From a bacterium A37T11 (lineage in GTDB: Bacteria > Bacteroidota > Bacteroidia > Sphingobacteriales > Sphingobacteriaceae), in NCBI GenBank assembly GCA_900109895.1, contig FOBR01000002.1, positions 1 to 64,000 of the forward strand: 64,000 nucleotides of DNA, written 5' to 3'. Below are positions 26,450 through 37,100 of the stretch, in pieces; the stretch's first letter is position 1; the number at the start of each line of letters is the position of its first letter. The notes below the pieces were generated by a model that saw only the letters and a program-made list of their open reading frames with translations, did no database searches and was not told where the DNA came from. The position numbers and the translations under genes are program-made.

Positions 26450-26458
26450 AAAGAGCCA

Positions 26459-27712
26459 TTATTTTTTAGCGATCTTATACAACTGACCTTCGTCAGTAAC
26501 GGTATACAAAGCACCATCCTTGCCCTGAGTAATAGCCCGGAAACGGTGATGCAAGTCGGTTAGTAAGCGCTCTTCACCCACCACCTTGTCATCCTTTATG
26601 ACCAATCGATCAATATGCATGGTCTTTAAATTAGCGATGAATAAGTTGCCCTTCCATTCCGGAATCACATCGCTATCGTAGAAGGTGATGCCCGATGGTG
26701 CAATGACCGGATCCCAATAATAAATAGGTTGTTCCATGCCACCCTTAACCTGAATTGCATCACCCACCTTTTTACCACTATATTCAATGCCGTAGGTGAT
26801 CACAGGCCAGCCATAATTTTTACCCGGACGGATGATATTGATCTCGTCTCCACCCCGCGGGCCAAATTCAGCCTCCCAGAGCTCACCTGTAGTAGGATTC
26901 CAAGCTAGCCCCTCAGGGCTGCGCAAGCCCAGGGCATATACTTCAGGACGTGCATCCGACGTATGCGCAAAAGGACCGTTGGGCACTGGCTTACCATCTT
27001 TGGTGATATGAACAATCTTGCCAAGTGCAGAGTTCAATTGTTGTGCCTGTATGCGAATCTCGGGGTCAGAACGCTCACCCGTGCTGACAAATAAATTTCC
27101 TTCTTTATCAAAGACAATCCTGGAACCAAACTGTATAGAACCTTTATAAGCAGGGGTTGCCCGGTATATAACTGTCGGATTTTCTATTTTAGTTTCATCA
27201 TCAGATAATTTTCCTTTAGCTACAGCTAAGACCAGTAAACCATCTGCCGTTCTTTCGGAGTAATCCCAAAAAACAACGCGATTGTAGGCAAAATCAGGAT
27301 CGGCAATTACATCCAGCAAACCGCCCTGACCGTCGGCAACCACCGCTGGCAAGCCGGTGATCGTTTTATCTGATTTCCCGTCTGCTGTAACAAGCCTCAG
27401 GGTACCTTCCTCCTTCTGAGAGATCAGGAAACGGCCGTCAGGTAGCAAGGCAATTCCCCAGGGGCGCTTCAGCACACTGTTTACCAAAGTCACTGAAAAA
27501 GGCGTAGTTGTTTTTGCACTGGGACCACGCGTTTGCCCGGCAAAAGCAGGTTTGTAATCACTGTTAGGAGCTTCGGTTTCTACAGGAGCGTTTTTGGTAG
27601 TATCCGAGTCAGCCGGTGCACTGGCAGAAGTGCCGGTACTGTGGTTGCAGGCAGATAGAATAACTATAAAAGTTGTTCCAAAAGCCATTAGGTTTTTTTT
27701 GTAAGTTGCCAT
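26459..27712 (-). CDS. PQQ-dependent sugar dehydrogenase-like lipoprotein (GSDH family)
   Basis: 417 residues. A lipoprotein signal ends ILSAC (Cys about 22). A Thr/Ala/Ser-rich linker follows, then a six-bladed propeller of the soluble glucose/sorbosone dehydrogenase family: RPWGIALLPDGRFLISQKEE, VADGQGGLLDVIADPDF, FVSTGERSDPEIRIQAQQLN, LGLRSPEGLAWNP, EFGPRGGDEINIIRPGKNYG and APSGITFYDSD. Family members oxidise sugars with PQQ. No PQQ synthesis genes are visible nearby. Confidence 0.9.
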   Translation of the reverse strand: MATYKKNLMAFGTTFIVILSACNHSTGTSASAPADSDTTKNAPVETEAPNSDYKPAFAGQTRGPSAKTTTPFSVTLVNSVLKRPWGIALLPDGRFLISQKEEGTLRLVTADGKSDKTITGLPAVVADGQGGLLDVIADPDFAYNRVVFWDYSERTADGLLVLAVAKGKLSDDETKIENPTVIYRATPAYKGSIQFGSRIVFDKEGNLFVSTGERSDPEIRIQAQQLNSALGKIVHITKDGKPVPNGPFAHTSDARPEVYALGLRSPEGLAWNPTTGELWEAEFGPRGGDEINIIRPGKNYGWPVITYGIEYSGKKVGDAIQVKGGMEQPIYYWDPVIAPSGITFYDSDVIPEWKGNLFIANLKTMHIDRLVIKDDKVVGEERLLTDLHHRFRAITQGKDGALYTVTDEGQLYKIAKK

Positions 27713-27888
27713 AGTTTGTTTAGTAAAAATGCATGAAACAAAAATTTAGAAATATAACGCCCTAAACTAGTATTTTTTTTTTAGAACATCGCCACGTATC
27801 CAGACTATTACAATTTACTTTGGACAAAGTTAATCATAAATCAAAAAATAACATTATCCAAACATTTCTTTTCTCACATTTGCAACAA

Positions 27889-29361
27889 ATGGAAAAACGC
27901 GCCCTCACAATCTCTCTAATCGTGGGAGGGGCCATGTTCATGGAAAATCTCGATGCCACCGCCCTTTCCACCGCCCTCCCTCAGATGGCCAAATCATTCG
28001 CTGTATCTCCCGTACACATGAGTGCAGGTATCACTTTTTATGTCGTTATGCTCGCCGTATTCATTCCAGTTAGCGGATGGGTAGCGGATCGATTTGGCAC
28101 ACGAACCGTATTTAGCGGGGCTATAACAGGTTTTTTAGTTTCATCGATAGCATGTGGCATTAGCCAGAATCTTACTCAGTTTGTCATAGCGCGTATCTTT
28201 CAAGGTATTGCCGGCGCCATGATGGTGCCTGTAGGCAGGCTTACTATCCTTAAAAATACCTCCAAAAAAGATCTGGTTACTGCCATCGCCTACATTACCT
28301 GGCCGGGTCTCATTGGCCCAATTGCAGGACCATTAATTGGGGGGTTCTTTACCACCTATTTTACCTGGCACTGGATCTTTTTTATCAATATCCCCTTAGG
28401 ATTGCTCGCCCTTGCCCTCACGCATCGGTATATCCCCAATAGTCCAGCAGAAATAAAAAGACCGCTTGATTGGGTTGGATTTATCCTAAGCGGGCTATCG
28501 CTCAGCGGTATTATGATCGCGGTTGAAATGATTAGTGCAGGCCATCCTGGCAATTATAGTAAAAGTGGCTTACTGCTATTGGTATGCATGTTATTGATGG
28601 CGGCCGCCGTTTATTCCTCCAAAAAGATAAAATATCCGCTTATTGATTATTCAATATTAAAAATACGTACGTTTGCCGTGACTATTTATTCAGGTACCTT
28701 AGCTCGAATGGTCATCAATATGGCACCTTTCTTGCTTCCGCTTATGTTTCAGATAGGTTTTGGGCTCAATCCCTTGCAAGCCGGAGCACTTTTTATGGCT
28801 AGCATGGTGGGCAATTTGGCCATGAAACCTGGAGCCATCTGGGTCACACGCAAATTTGATTTCCGTTCAGTCCTTATTGTCAACGGGCTCATCCTGGTAG
28901 CCATTACCTTTGTGCAGGCCCTATTGGTGCCAGACACGCCCACTTGGCTCGTCGTTATTGTATTGTTTGTTTCAGGATTGTCCAGGTCCATGCAGTTCAG
29001 CAGCCTCAATACGCTGGCCTATGCCGATATTCCCCGCGAAAAAATGAGTAATGCAAACACCTTATACAGTACCGTGCAACAAGTGGGGCTGGGGCTTGGA
29101 GTCGCTTTGGGTGCAGTGGCTCTGCACGTAGCAAGTCTTATTCATCATACTGAAAAACAATACACCATGGCTGATTTTCATTTAGCATTGTATATCGTTG
29201 GCATTATTTGCTTTTTGTCACTGTTGGAATATCTGCGACTTAAGAAAACCGATGGTCTCAACCTCAGGGGCCTGGCGCCAGAAATAGAGTCCTCCCAAAA
29301 AACAAATCAATTACAAGAAAAGAGATTGGTATATGAAACCAGTTCTGAAAGTGGACAATAA
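27889..29361 (+). CDS. MFS multidrug transporter, DHA2 (14-helix) type
   Basis: About 490 residues from the ATG at 27889; the longer frame starts at TTG 27820 and adds a polar stretch unlikely to be translated. Motif A is GWVADRFGTRTVF and motif C-like GPIAGPLIGGFF sits in helix 5. The N-terminal LDATALSTALPQMA and the 14-helix length fit EmrB/QacA-type proton-driven drug exporters. Divergent from the sugar dehydrogenase gene. Confidence 0.9.
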   Translation: MEKRALTISLIVGGAMFMENLDATALSTALPQMAKSFAVSPVHMSAGITFYVVMLAVFIPVSGWVADRFGTRTVFSGAITGFLVSSIACGISQNLTQFVIARIFQGIAGAMMVPVGRLTILKNTSKKDLVTAIAYITWPGLIGPIAGPLIGGFFTTYFTWHWIFFINIPLGLLALALTHRYIPNSPAEIKRPLDWVGFILSGLSLSGIMIAVEMISAGHPGNYSKSGLLLLVCMLLMAAAVYSSKKIKYPLIDYSILKIRTFAVTIYSGTLARMVINMAPFLLPLMFQIGFGLNPLQAGALFMASMVGNLAMKPGAIWVTRKFDFRSVLIVNGLILVAITFVQALLVPDTPTWLVVIVLFVSGLSRSMQFSSLNTLAYADIPREKMSNANTLYSTVQQVGLGLGVALGAVALHVASLIHHTEKQYTMADFHLALYIVGIICFLSLLEYLRLKKTDGLNLRGLAPEIESSQKTNQLQEKRLVYETSSESGQ

Positions 29362-29423
29362 TTTGTACCTATTTAAACATTTGGCTTGTCCTTTGAGGAA
29401 GATTGTCAAAAAAATAAATCATT

Positions 29424-29750
29424 ATGAGCTGGATCGCCCTTTTCATTGCTGGATTATTTGAAGTTGCCTTTGCCTTTAGTCTGGAAAAGGCCAAACAGGC
29501 TCACGGAGCTGAGGTCTTGTGGTGGTATTCTGCCTTCTTTTGTTCTCTGTGCATTAGTATGTGGCTCATGATCATCGCTATCCGCACCCTTCCCATTGGC
29601 ACAGCCTATGCGGTCTGGACAGGTGTCGGGGCCGTAGGAACCGTGCTGGTGGGTATCTTTGTCTTTAAAGACCCTGTGAATTTCTGGCGTATTTTTTTTA
29701 TCTTCACACTAGTTGCCTCTATCATTGGGCTCAAGGCCGTTTCGCCTTAG
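29424..29750 (+). CDS. SMR-family transporter (SugE/Gdx-like)
   Basis: 108 residues, four helices. The essential Glu is in FIAGLFEVAFAF, and IAIRTLPIGTAYAVWTGVGA, VLVGIFVFKDP match SugE/Gdx, which export guanidinium. Gdx versus drug-exporting Emr type cannot be decided with certainty. It starts 62 bp after the MFS gene on the same strand. Its last 20 bp overlap the 3' end of the convergent sbcC. Confidence 0.9.
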   Translation: MSWIALFIAGLFEVAFAFSLEKAKQAHGAEVLWWYSAFFCSLCISMWLMIIAIRTLPIGTAYAVWTGVGAVGTVLVGIFVFKDPVNFWRIFFIFTLVASIIGLKAVSP

Positions 29751-32700
29751 CAAAAGTTTCCGAGTTAGTTAAAATTAGGCTGCCTTGATCAGGATTATTA
29801 AACACGCGAAGATACACATCAATCTCCTGCTGTAGTTCCTCCACATGGGAGATAATACCCACAATTCGATTTTCTTTACGCAGCGATTTTAGTGTGTCAA
29901 AAGCTGTCAGCAGCGATTCCTTATCCAGAGAGCCAAACCCTTCGTCCAGGAAAAAGAAATTCTGGCGAGACCGGACCTGCTGCTGTACACTTTCGGCCAG
30001 AGCCAAGGCCAGCGAGAGAGACGCTTGAAAGGTTTGGCCACCAGAGAGCGTTTTTACGCTGCGCAGCTTGCCGTTGTTCAGAAAATCGCGTATCTGAAAA
30101 TCGTTCTTCTCGTTGATCTCCAGGCGTAATTGCTGGCGCGTCAATTTGAAAAAGCGTTCATTAGCCGTCTGGCAAAGGTTATGAAGGTAGGCTGTCGAAA
30201 TATAGTTAACAAACCCATTGCCTTTAAATAGGTTCTTCAGCGTGCTGAGTTGCTCAGCACGCTGTTCTATGGTTTCCAAGTGCTTGAGCAATGCCTTCTT
30301 TTCCTGCACACGCTTTATCGCCCGGGCATAGGCTGCTTTGTTGGCTATAAATTGCTCCTGGCCTTCCTGCACTGATTGCCGCAAACCCTCCAAGCTGTGC
30401 ATTAGGCGCCCAAAGGCTGGTGCGTCAAACTCGTGACCATCCAGTTTCTGCTGGGTAAGCTCTAGCAGCTGAGCCGCCGAGTGCAGCTGCTGGAGAAATG
30501 CATTAAGCTCCGCACGCACACTGCTTACCTTTAATTCCTGCGCCAATACCTCCTTTACTTGGTCCAGGCTGGTAAATGAAGAAGAAGACAGTGCTTCGTC
30601 CAGTGTCATTCGCAAGGATGCCCCCAGATCCATGAAAACTTCCTGCTGTTCTTTCATCGTATTTTCCTGAGCTACCAGTGTAGACCTGCGGAGCCTGTAC
30701 TCGTCCAGGCTGGTGCGGCTTTCTTCATAACGTTGCTTCACAAGGGATAATTCGCTTTTTAGTTGGCTGATCAGCGCATCTAATGCTGTCACGTCGGTTT
30801 CTTCCAAAAATCCTGCATGCAGCTTTTGTAGCTGCCCGCACAGTGTTTGTTCCCCGGCAGCCAGAGAGGCCTGCTCCAGCGTTAGTTTTTGAAGGATACT
30901 TTCATAGCGTTCCAGTTCTGTACGAGATTTTGTCAATCGTTGTTCAGCTTTTTCTACCGCTTGCTCCAGTTCCTCGACATGTTTTTTATCCAGTGCGACC
31001 TGCTCCACATAACTTTGCAACAATCCCGCGTCCATAGGGTCAAAATCAGGCCATCCGAATGCCTCCTTATGCGCATACATCGTGCGCGTCAACTGGTTCA
31101 TTTCCTGCTGAAGGCGTGTCTCCTGCTCTTCATAACCCCGCAAACGTTCCTTCAGCAATCCGGCTGCCTGTACGCTGGCTTGGTGTGCGTCCAGCTCCCG
31201 CTGGGTCTGCCGCTGTTGCGCTTCCACCAGCAGTAGCTGCTCCTGTACATCAGCCATTTCAAGCAGTTGCGGATGATCGGTCGCCCCGCACAGCGGACAG
31301 GGGAAACCTGGCTGCAAGGCCTGGCTATATTCACCCAACTTTAGTTGAATCTTGATGTGGTGCATCACATCAGATTGTTGTTGCAGGAGTTGCTGTAAGG
31401 CCTCCTTGTCGGTATCTTTGACCTTAGCCTCTTGCAGCTGCTCCCGAGTTTGCCCAACCAGCAGCCTGATTGCATCCCGCTGTTTTTCAAGGGCATCATA
31501 TTGCCGCTGGTAGTTATCTCTGGTGTGGTACCATTGTGTCATCGGTACCACCATGCTGGTATCAGGTATAGAGGCCCGTGCCGCGGCGAGGTTTTGCTTT
31601 TGCTGTTGCCATATTTCTTCTGCAGTAGTTTTAGCTTCACGTGCGCTGGCCACAACCTGTGTGCCTTTTTCCATACGGCCGTTCAGTACCCCAAGCTCCT
31701 GTTTTACTCCATGCAGCTGGCGCAGCGTTTGGTAGTCTTGCAATAACAACGTTTGGTCTTCCAGACGGCTAAAGGCGTCTGCTGCCAGCTGATAGCCTTC
31801 CTGCAATCCATGGAGCCGCTCTTCTACCGCAGTCAGTTGTTGCAGCGTTTTGTCTCGTTGCTGCTGCGATTGCCCCAGCTGATTTTGGTTGTCCTGTAAT
31901 GTGCGGAGGGTTTCCTTAAAATGATCCCGCGCATATTCATAGGCGTTTAGCTGCGTTTCTAAACCTTCATAATATCCTTTGCGCGCTTCCAGCGACTGAA
32001 GTTTTTTCAGTTGAACCACTCGTTCCTCATGTAAGCCTTTCAGGCGATCCAGCAGTTGGAATTTCAACTCCTGCCCGCGTAGCGCCTCTTGCTGTTGCGT
32101 AAGGAGCTTTTCTTCTGCTTTCAGCTGGGCACTCTTACTATCCAGCAACTCCTCGTCTTCCTCTTCGTATCCCGAGAGTTTGCCCTTCAGCTGGTTCAAC
32201 GACTCGTTGTTTTTGCGTTCGAGCGAAGTCGTCTGGTAGAAGAATTCGTATTTGTGCAATTGGAAGATCTCCTTGAGCATATTGCTGCGCTCCTTATCGC
32301 CCAATTGAAGGAATTCCTGAAACTTACCCTGGGGTATGATGATCGTTCGCCTGAAATTTTCGTAGGTCAATCCCAACAGTTCTGTAGCCATGTTGCTCTC
32401 TAATGGTCGCCAAAGACTTTCAACCCAGCGGTAGGCTGTACGTTCGAAGGTATTCACCTTGTCAAAGTCTTTGCCATGGCGCTTGCCTTTTACCAGAAAG
32501 CGGTACACCTGTTCGTCGTGGTTGCGAAACACAAAGTCGATGAGCAACTCGTTGGACTTGAGGTTCATCATATTATAAGCACGGTTGTCGCGATTGTTCA
32601 GCCGCTCAGTCTCGCCATAGAGTGCAAAGCTTATGGCTTCCAGTATGGATGACTTGCCTGAGCCTACAGCCCCAAAAATACCAAAAAGCTGCGCGTCAAT

Positions 32701-32775
32701 TAGCCGGTCAAACTGGATAGTCTGTGGTTGTTGATAGGAGTAAAGTCCTTGGATAGTCAGTGATATCGGGATCAT
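29731..32775 (-). CDS. sbcC: SbcC: SMC-like subunit of the SbcCD nuclease
   Basis: 1014 residues. N-terminal Walker A FGAVGSGKSSILEAISFALY, a long Gln/Leu/Glu-rich coiled coil, the zinc hook C493-P-L-C496 (FPCPLCGATDHP), a second coiled coil, then signature KTLSGGQTFQASLSLALALA and Walker B FFFLDEGFGSLD. With SbcD it cuts hairpins and DNA ends. Plus-strand frames across the coiled coil (30783-31746 and others) are shadows. Its ATG overlaps the end of sbcD by 4 bp. Confidence 0.97.
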   Translation of the reverse strand: MIPISLTIQGLYSYQQPQTIQFDRLIDAQLFGIFGAVGSGKSSILEAISFALYGETERLNNRDNRAYNMMNLKSNELLIDFVFRNHDEQVYRFLVKGKRHGKDFDKVNTFERTAYRWVESLWRPLESNMATELLGLTYENFRRTIIIPQGKFQEFLQLGDKERSNMLKEIFQLHKYEFFYQTTSLERKNNESLNQLKGKLSGYEEEDEELLDSKSAQLKAEEKLLTQQQEALRGQELKFQLLDRLKGLHEERVVQLKKLQSLEARKGYYEGLETQLNAYEYARDHFKETLRTLQDNQNQLGQSQQQRDKTLQQLTAVEERLHGLQEGYQLAADAFSRLEDQTLLLQDYQTLRQLHGVKQELGVLNGRMEKGTQVVASAREAKTTAEEIWQQQKQNLAAARASIPDTSMVVPMTQWYHTRDNYQRQYDALEKQRDAIRLLVGQTREQLQEAKVKDTDKEALQQLLQQQSDVMHHIKIQLKLGEYSQALQPGFPCPLCGATDHPQLLEMADVQEQLLLVEAQQRQTQRELDAHQASVQAAGLLKERLRGYEEQETRLQQEMNQLTRTMYAHKEAFGWPDFDPMDAGLLQSYVEQVALDKKHVEELEQAVEKAEQRLTKSRTELERYESILQKLTLEQASLAAGEQTLCGQLQKLHAGFLEETDVTALDALISQLKSELSLVKQRYEESRTSLDEYRLRRSTLVAQENTMKEQQEVFMDLGASLRMTLDEALSSSSFTSLDQVKEVLAQELKVSSVRAELNAFLQQLHSAAQLLELTQQKLDGHEFDAPAFGRLMHSLEGLRQSVQEGQEQFIANKAAYARAIKRVQEKKALLKHLETIEQRAEQLSTLKNLFKGNGFVNYISTAYLHNLCQTANERFFKLTRQQLRLEINEKNDFQIRDFLNNGKLRSVKTLSGGQTFQASLSLALALAESVQQQVRSRQNFFFLDEGFGSLDKESLLTAFDTLKSLRKENRIVGIISHVEELQQEIDVYLRVFNNPDQGSLILTNSETFAKAKRP

Positions 32776-33995
32776 TCTTCGGTTTGTTCTGCCCTAATTT
32801 CTTTAAATAGGTTGGTGATCGCCTCATCAGGCTGCTGGCCATACCGATGGCTGAAATATTGGGCGAAGAGCTCGTCCATATCTTTTCCCAGGTCTATGTG
32901 TTGGTTTTCCTGTCGCAAGAGCTCCGGGTTGTGCACCTCAGGGATAATGGTCACGATACCCTGGTGGGCCAAAAGCAATTGCCGCCGCAGATCGCTGGCC
33001 AGGTAAGTATCGCTCACGAGTGTCAGTTCTACCAGCGCATTCGGATGATCCAATAACCATTCAAGTGCCAATTCGCTGCTTTCAAAACGCTTACGAAATA
33101 GTGTCCGTCCTGCATTCAGCGGAATGGCTTCATAACTAGCCGGGGTACCTGGCTTCAAATCGACGAGCAGTACCTGCTTCTGTTGTCCGGCCTCTGCAAA
33201 GCTATAAGCTAGTGGACTGCTGCTATACACCACCGGGCAGGGTACTTTGTCAATTCGGTGGTAGCGGTGTAGGTGGCCCAGTGCCACATATTGCATTTGA
33301 GGGGGTATGTTTTCTGAATAAATGGCCTGCGCGCCGCCCACATGCAGAATGGGCTTTTCGTCCTCAGGCTCTTCCGGCGGGACATCCCCTTTTTTCATAA
33401 CATAAAAGTGAGCCAACAGCACATTCACGCCGTTTTCATCACAATATCGATCCGCCAGTCCTTGCCAATGGTTTTGTAGAACGTCCCGTAACTGTGCTTC
33501 TTTTTCCTGTATACCCAAAAAGGTTTGCAAACGGTATTCATTGACATATGGGGCTAGGATTACGCGCAGCGGATAATCAAATCCCGGTAGCCGAAGTTCG
33601 ATAAATCCTGGGGCGCTCTGACTAATGCTTATCCCGCTTTCCAGACTACCAGTTGCCAGCTGGCTGGACGGATAACCAGCGAAGAGAATACCACAAGCTC
33701 TAGCCAACGGGTCAGGTGCCTCAATGCGGTCGGGCGAATCGTGATTACCTGCAATGGCGATTACTGGACGCCGACCATCGTTGGTCAGCCTTTTGAGACT
33801 TTTGTACAATAGCTCAACAGCTTCAGTCGATGGATTAAAAGCATCAAATAAATCACCTGCTACTAGCACTGCATCCACGTTCCGTTCATCAGCAATGCGT
33901 ATGATTTCCTCCAGCACCTCTCGTTGTTCTTCTAACCGGGAGAATTTTTCCAGTCTTTTGCCTAAATGCCAATCGGCGGTGTGTAAAAGGAACAT
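32772..33995 (-). CDS. sbcD: SbcD: nuclease subunit of SbcCD
   Basis: 407 residues. The calcineurin-like phosphoesterase motifs are complete: DWHLGK near the N-terminus, AGDLFDAFNPS, AGNHDSPDR, LLAHFYV and LGHLHRYHR. Forms the exonuclease/endonuclease active site of SbcCD. First gene of the sbcDC pair; a terminator for the upstream minus-strand gene lies before it. A TATTTTTG box on the minus strand (34010-34003) is a possible promoter. Confidence 0.96.
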   Translation of the reverse strand: MFLLHTADWHLGKRLEKFSRLEEQREVLEEIIRIADERNVDAVLVAGDLFDAFNPSTEAVELLYKSLKRLTNDGRRPVIAIAGNHDSPDRIEAPDPLARACGILFAGYPSSQLATGSLESGISISQSAPGFIELRLPGFDYPLRVILAPYVNEYRLQTFLGIQEKEAQLRDVLQNHWQGLADRYCDENGVNVLLAHFYVMKKGDVPPEEPEDEKPILHVGGAQAIYSENIPPQMQYVALGHLHRYHRIDKVPCPVVYSSSPLAYSFAEAGQQKQVLLVDLKPGTPASYEAIPLNAGRTLFRKRFESSELALEWLLDHPNALVELTLVSDTYLASDLRRQLLLAHQGIVTIIPEVHNPELLRQENQHIDLGKDMDELFAQYFSHRYGQQPDEAITNLFKEIRAEQTEE

Positions 33996-34034
33996 AGCAT
34001 AACAAAAATAAAAAAAACATACAAATTTCCCTTA

Positions 34035-34077
34035 AAAAAGATGATCACACCCATTTCTTACACATGGGTGTGATCAT
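34035..34077 (-). terminator. Terminator of the DUF2723 gene
   Basis: ATGATCACACCCAT (34041-34054) and its perfect complement (34064-34077) form a 14-bp stem with a 9-nt loop; on the minus strand a run of six T (34040-34035) follows. It separates the DUF2723 gene from sbcD. Confidence 0.9.
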
Positions 34078-34102
34078 GAATAGTCAATAATATTCTAAAC
34101 TT

Positions 34103-37100
34103 TTATTGGCCCTGCGCCGATCCCATAAAGGCGGTGTTCAGTGAATTCATTGCTTTTTCTACTTTTTTATTGAGTAGGTCTTGTTTGTACTGTTTTGTAA
34201 GTTTGGAAATTTCATTTAAAACAGTGAAGCCAAAGCGTAAGTTCTGTTCTTCAAAATTGGGCTTGGTTTTAGCGATATCCAGATAATAATTTAATTGGTC
34301 AACAATATAATCAACCGTTTTGTTTAACAGCTTATCTGCCTTTTCAGCTTCATGCACTTTATAAAAACCTTCTGCAAGGTAATATAATCGCAAGGTTTCG
34401 TTCACTCCATAAATCCGCTCTGGGATGGCGCTAAGTGATTTGTCTAAAACCTTCCGCGCACTATCAGTCTTACCTTCGGCAAGCAAAGCATCCGATAGGG
34501 AGGTGAAGTTATTAATTACTAAACCTATCAATCCATATGATTCCGGATCCAGGTATTTAGCATTGTGCATATTGCCCCAAACAAACTTATGCATAACGTT
34601 ATTATATAAGGCGTCAGTATTAATTTTTTCTCCATCCGGATCATCCGCAATACTGTCTTTCATAATAGGCATCAACCTGTATGCAAATCCTTCTGAAACC
34701 AGATACTTATCCAGTCCCATATAGTTGCTACTGGGTACGGTCGTTGCAAAATAGATAGGCCGTTTCCAATGATTATGTACCAAAACATCGATCATTGCTA
34801 GTTCTGCTCGTGAAACATAATCATGGTTATAATTCCAAACCATAGAATCTGCAATTCGGTCTTCCCATCCTTTCGGTACTACATGATTTTGCAAAACCTC
34901 CTGTTTATTTACGGACATTTTAAATTTTTGAGTCGGAAGGAAATTTTCTTTTGATCCATCGGGATAAGTGTATTTATCCTCTGGGTTATCCGATAGCATA
35001 ATATCCAGAATGGAAGCGAGTTCTACCGGATTGCCGATCTTATAGTCTTGATAGCGGATAATATCGCGTACACCTTGAACAAACTGGTCATTTTTCATGC
35101 TGATTGGAAGCCCATCAGATTGGTTAAGTTTATTTTTCATCTGGCGCAGATACCAGTCAGCACTTAATAAACTCAAATTAACGATTCGCACGTCCGGGCG
35201 TACTTTCTCGACTTCCTGGACATACCAAAGAGGATAAGTATCGTTGTCTCCATATGTAAAGAGGATGGCATTGGGTGCGCAGGTTTCCAAGTAGTCTTTG
35301 GCAAGGTCTCGCGGAACGTATTTAGTGGAACGGTCATGATCATCCCACCCATCTTTAGCCATTAACACAGGTGCCATAAATAATCCTAAAATGGAAGCTA
35401 ACAATGATGCGGTACGTGGTTTTAAGCGCTTTCCCAATATATCAGCAAGGCCGGCAACTCCTAAGCCTATCCAAATCGCAAAGGCATAGAAAGATCCAGC
35501 ATAAGCATAATCCCGTTCACGTGGTTGAAGCGGCGTTTGATTTAAGTAAAGTACGATGGCTATGCCAGTAAAGAAGAATAAAAGACCCACTATTCCGGCG
35601 TCTTTTTGGCTATGCTTAAAATGCCAATAAGCGCCTATGAGGCCCAATATTAATGGTAGAAAGTAAAATTTATTGTTGGATGGGTCGGTTTCAAGCGACT
35701 TAGGAAGGGCGTCCTGGCCACCTACCAAGGCTTGATCTATAAATTTAATTCCGCTAATCCAATTGCCATTTGTATAACCTCCATGCCCCTGAACGTCATT
35801 CTGGCGGCCTACAAAATTCCACATGAAATACCGGGCATACATATGTCCGATTTGATAGCTGAAGAAAAATTTTAAGTTGTCGCCAGGAGTACTTTGTTGA
35901 TTTTCACCCATATTGAGCCAGCTACGGTAAAATTGAGGGTGGTTATCACGACTACTATGAATTCGAGGAAAGAGTGTGGTACGATCATAAGTATAACTAA
36001 ACTTTTTTCCTGCTTCCTCATATTTTTTCTCGCCTTTGCGGTAAATTGGTGCTCCATATTCTATATTAGTAGGTCGCGAATCAAAATAAGGACCATTGAT
36101 GAGGGGTTCATCTCCATACTGTTCGCGATTAAGATAGCTTAAAAAAGAAAAGGCATCCTTCGGGTCACTGTTATTTAAGCTAGGGTCTGCCTTAGCCCGA
36201 ATAAGCACCATGGCAAAGGAACTGTAGCCAAAGATGATGAATGTAAGGGCAAGCATAATGGTGTTGAGTAGGGCTTTTTGTTTTTGGATGGAGTACCATA
36301 TGCCATAGGTAAGACCTCCAATGAGAAATAAAATAAAGACAACAACACCGGTACCAAAGCCCATGCCGAGGCTATTGACAAAGAATAGGTCAAAGTAAGC
36401 AGCCAATTTAATGAGGTACTGGATAACACCCCACAAAATCAAACCCAGCACAACCACGCTAATGATAAGTGCTTTAAATATGCCTGAACTGGTGGCTTTG
36501 GGCGTACGCCGAAAGTATATGACTAATGAAAGTGCGGGTATGGCCAGTAAATTTAAAAGATGTACGCCAATGGAAAGCCCCATAATATATGCAATGAACA
36601 GTAGCCATCGGTCTGCTTGTGGTTCATTAGCGTGCGCATCCCATTTTAGGATGGCCCAAAAAACAACGGCTGTGCAGAGGGATGACATGGCATAAACTTC
36701 AGACTCTACAGCCGAAAACCAAAAGGTGTCAGAGAAGGTATAGGCTAGCGCGCCTGTTAGGCCCGATCCAATAATGGTGATTAATGCAGTTTTTGAAATT
36801 TCTGTTCCTGATTTTACCAAGGCTTTTTTTGCCAATGCAGTAATGGTCCAGAAAAGAAAAAGAATAGTTGCTCCGCTAGAAACCGCAGAACCTACGTTCA
36901 TCCAATAGGCAATAAGGCCTGGATTGCGCATGGCCAAGTCTGAGAAAATGTTCTGAAGCATGAGGAATAGTGGGGCACCGGGTTGATGCACAATCTGCAT
37001 TTTATAGGCTGCCGCAATAAATTCGCCACAATCCCAGAAACTGGCTGAGGGTTCAAGTGTTAATACATAGGTAGTTGTAGCTATTAAAAAACTCAACCAA

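Noticed and set aside
30783-31746. Plus-strand frames of 84-115 codons across sbcC
   Set aside because: They lie opposite the sbcC coiled coil, whose codon bias leaves the complementary frame open; no family resemblance.
32089-32403. Plus-strand frame with Leu/Phe-rich text in sbcC
   Set aside because: Shadow of the Gln/Lys/Glu-rich coiled-coil codons read in reverse.
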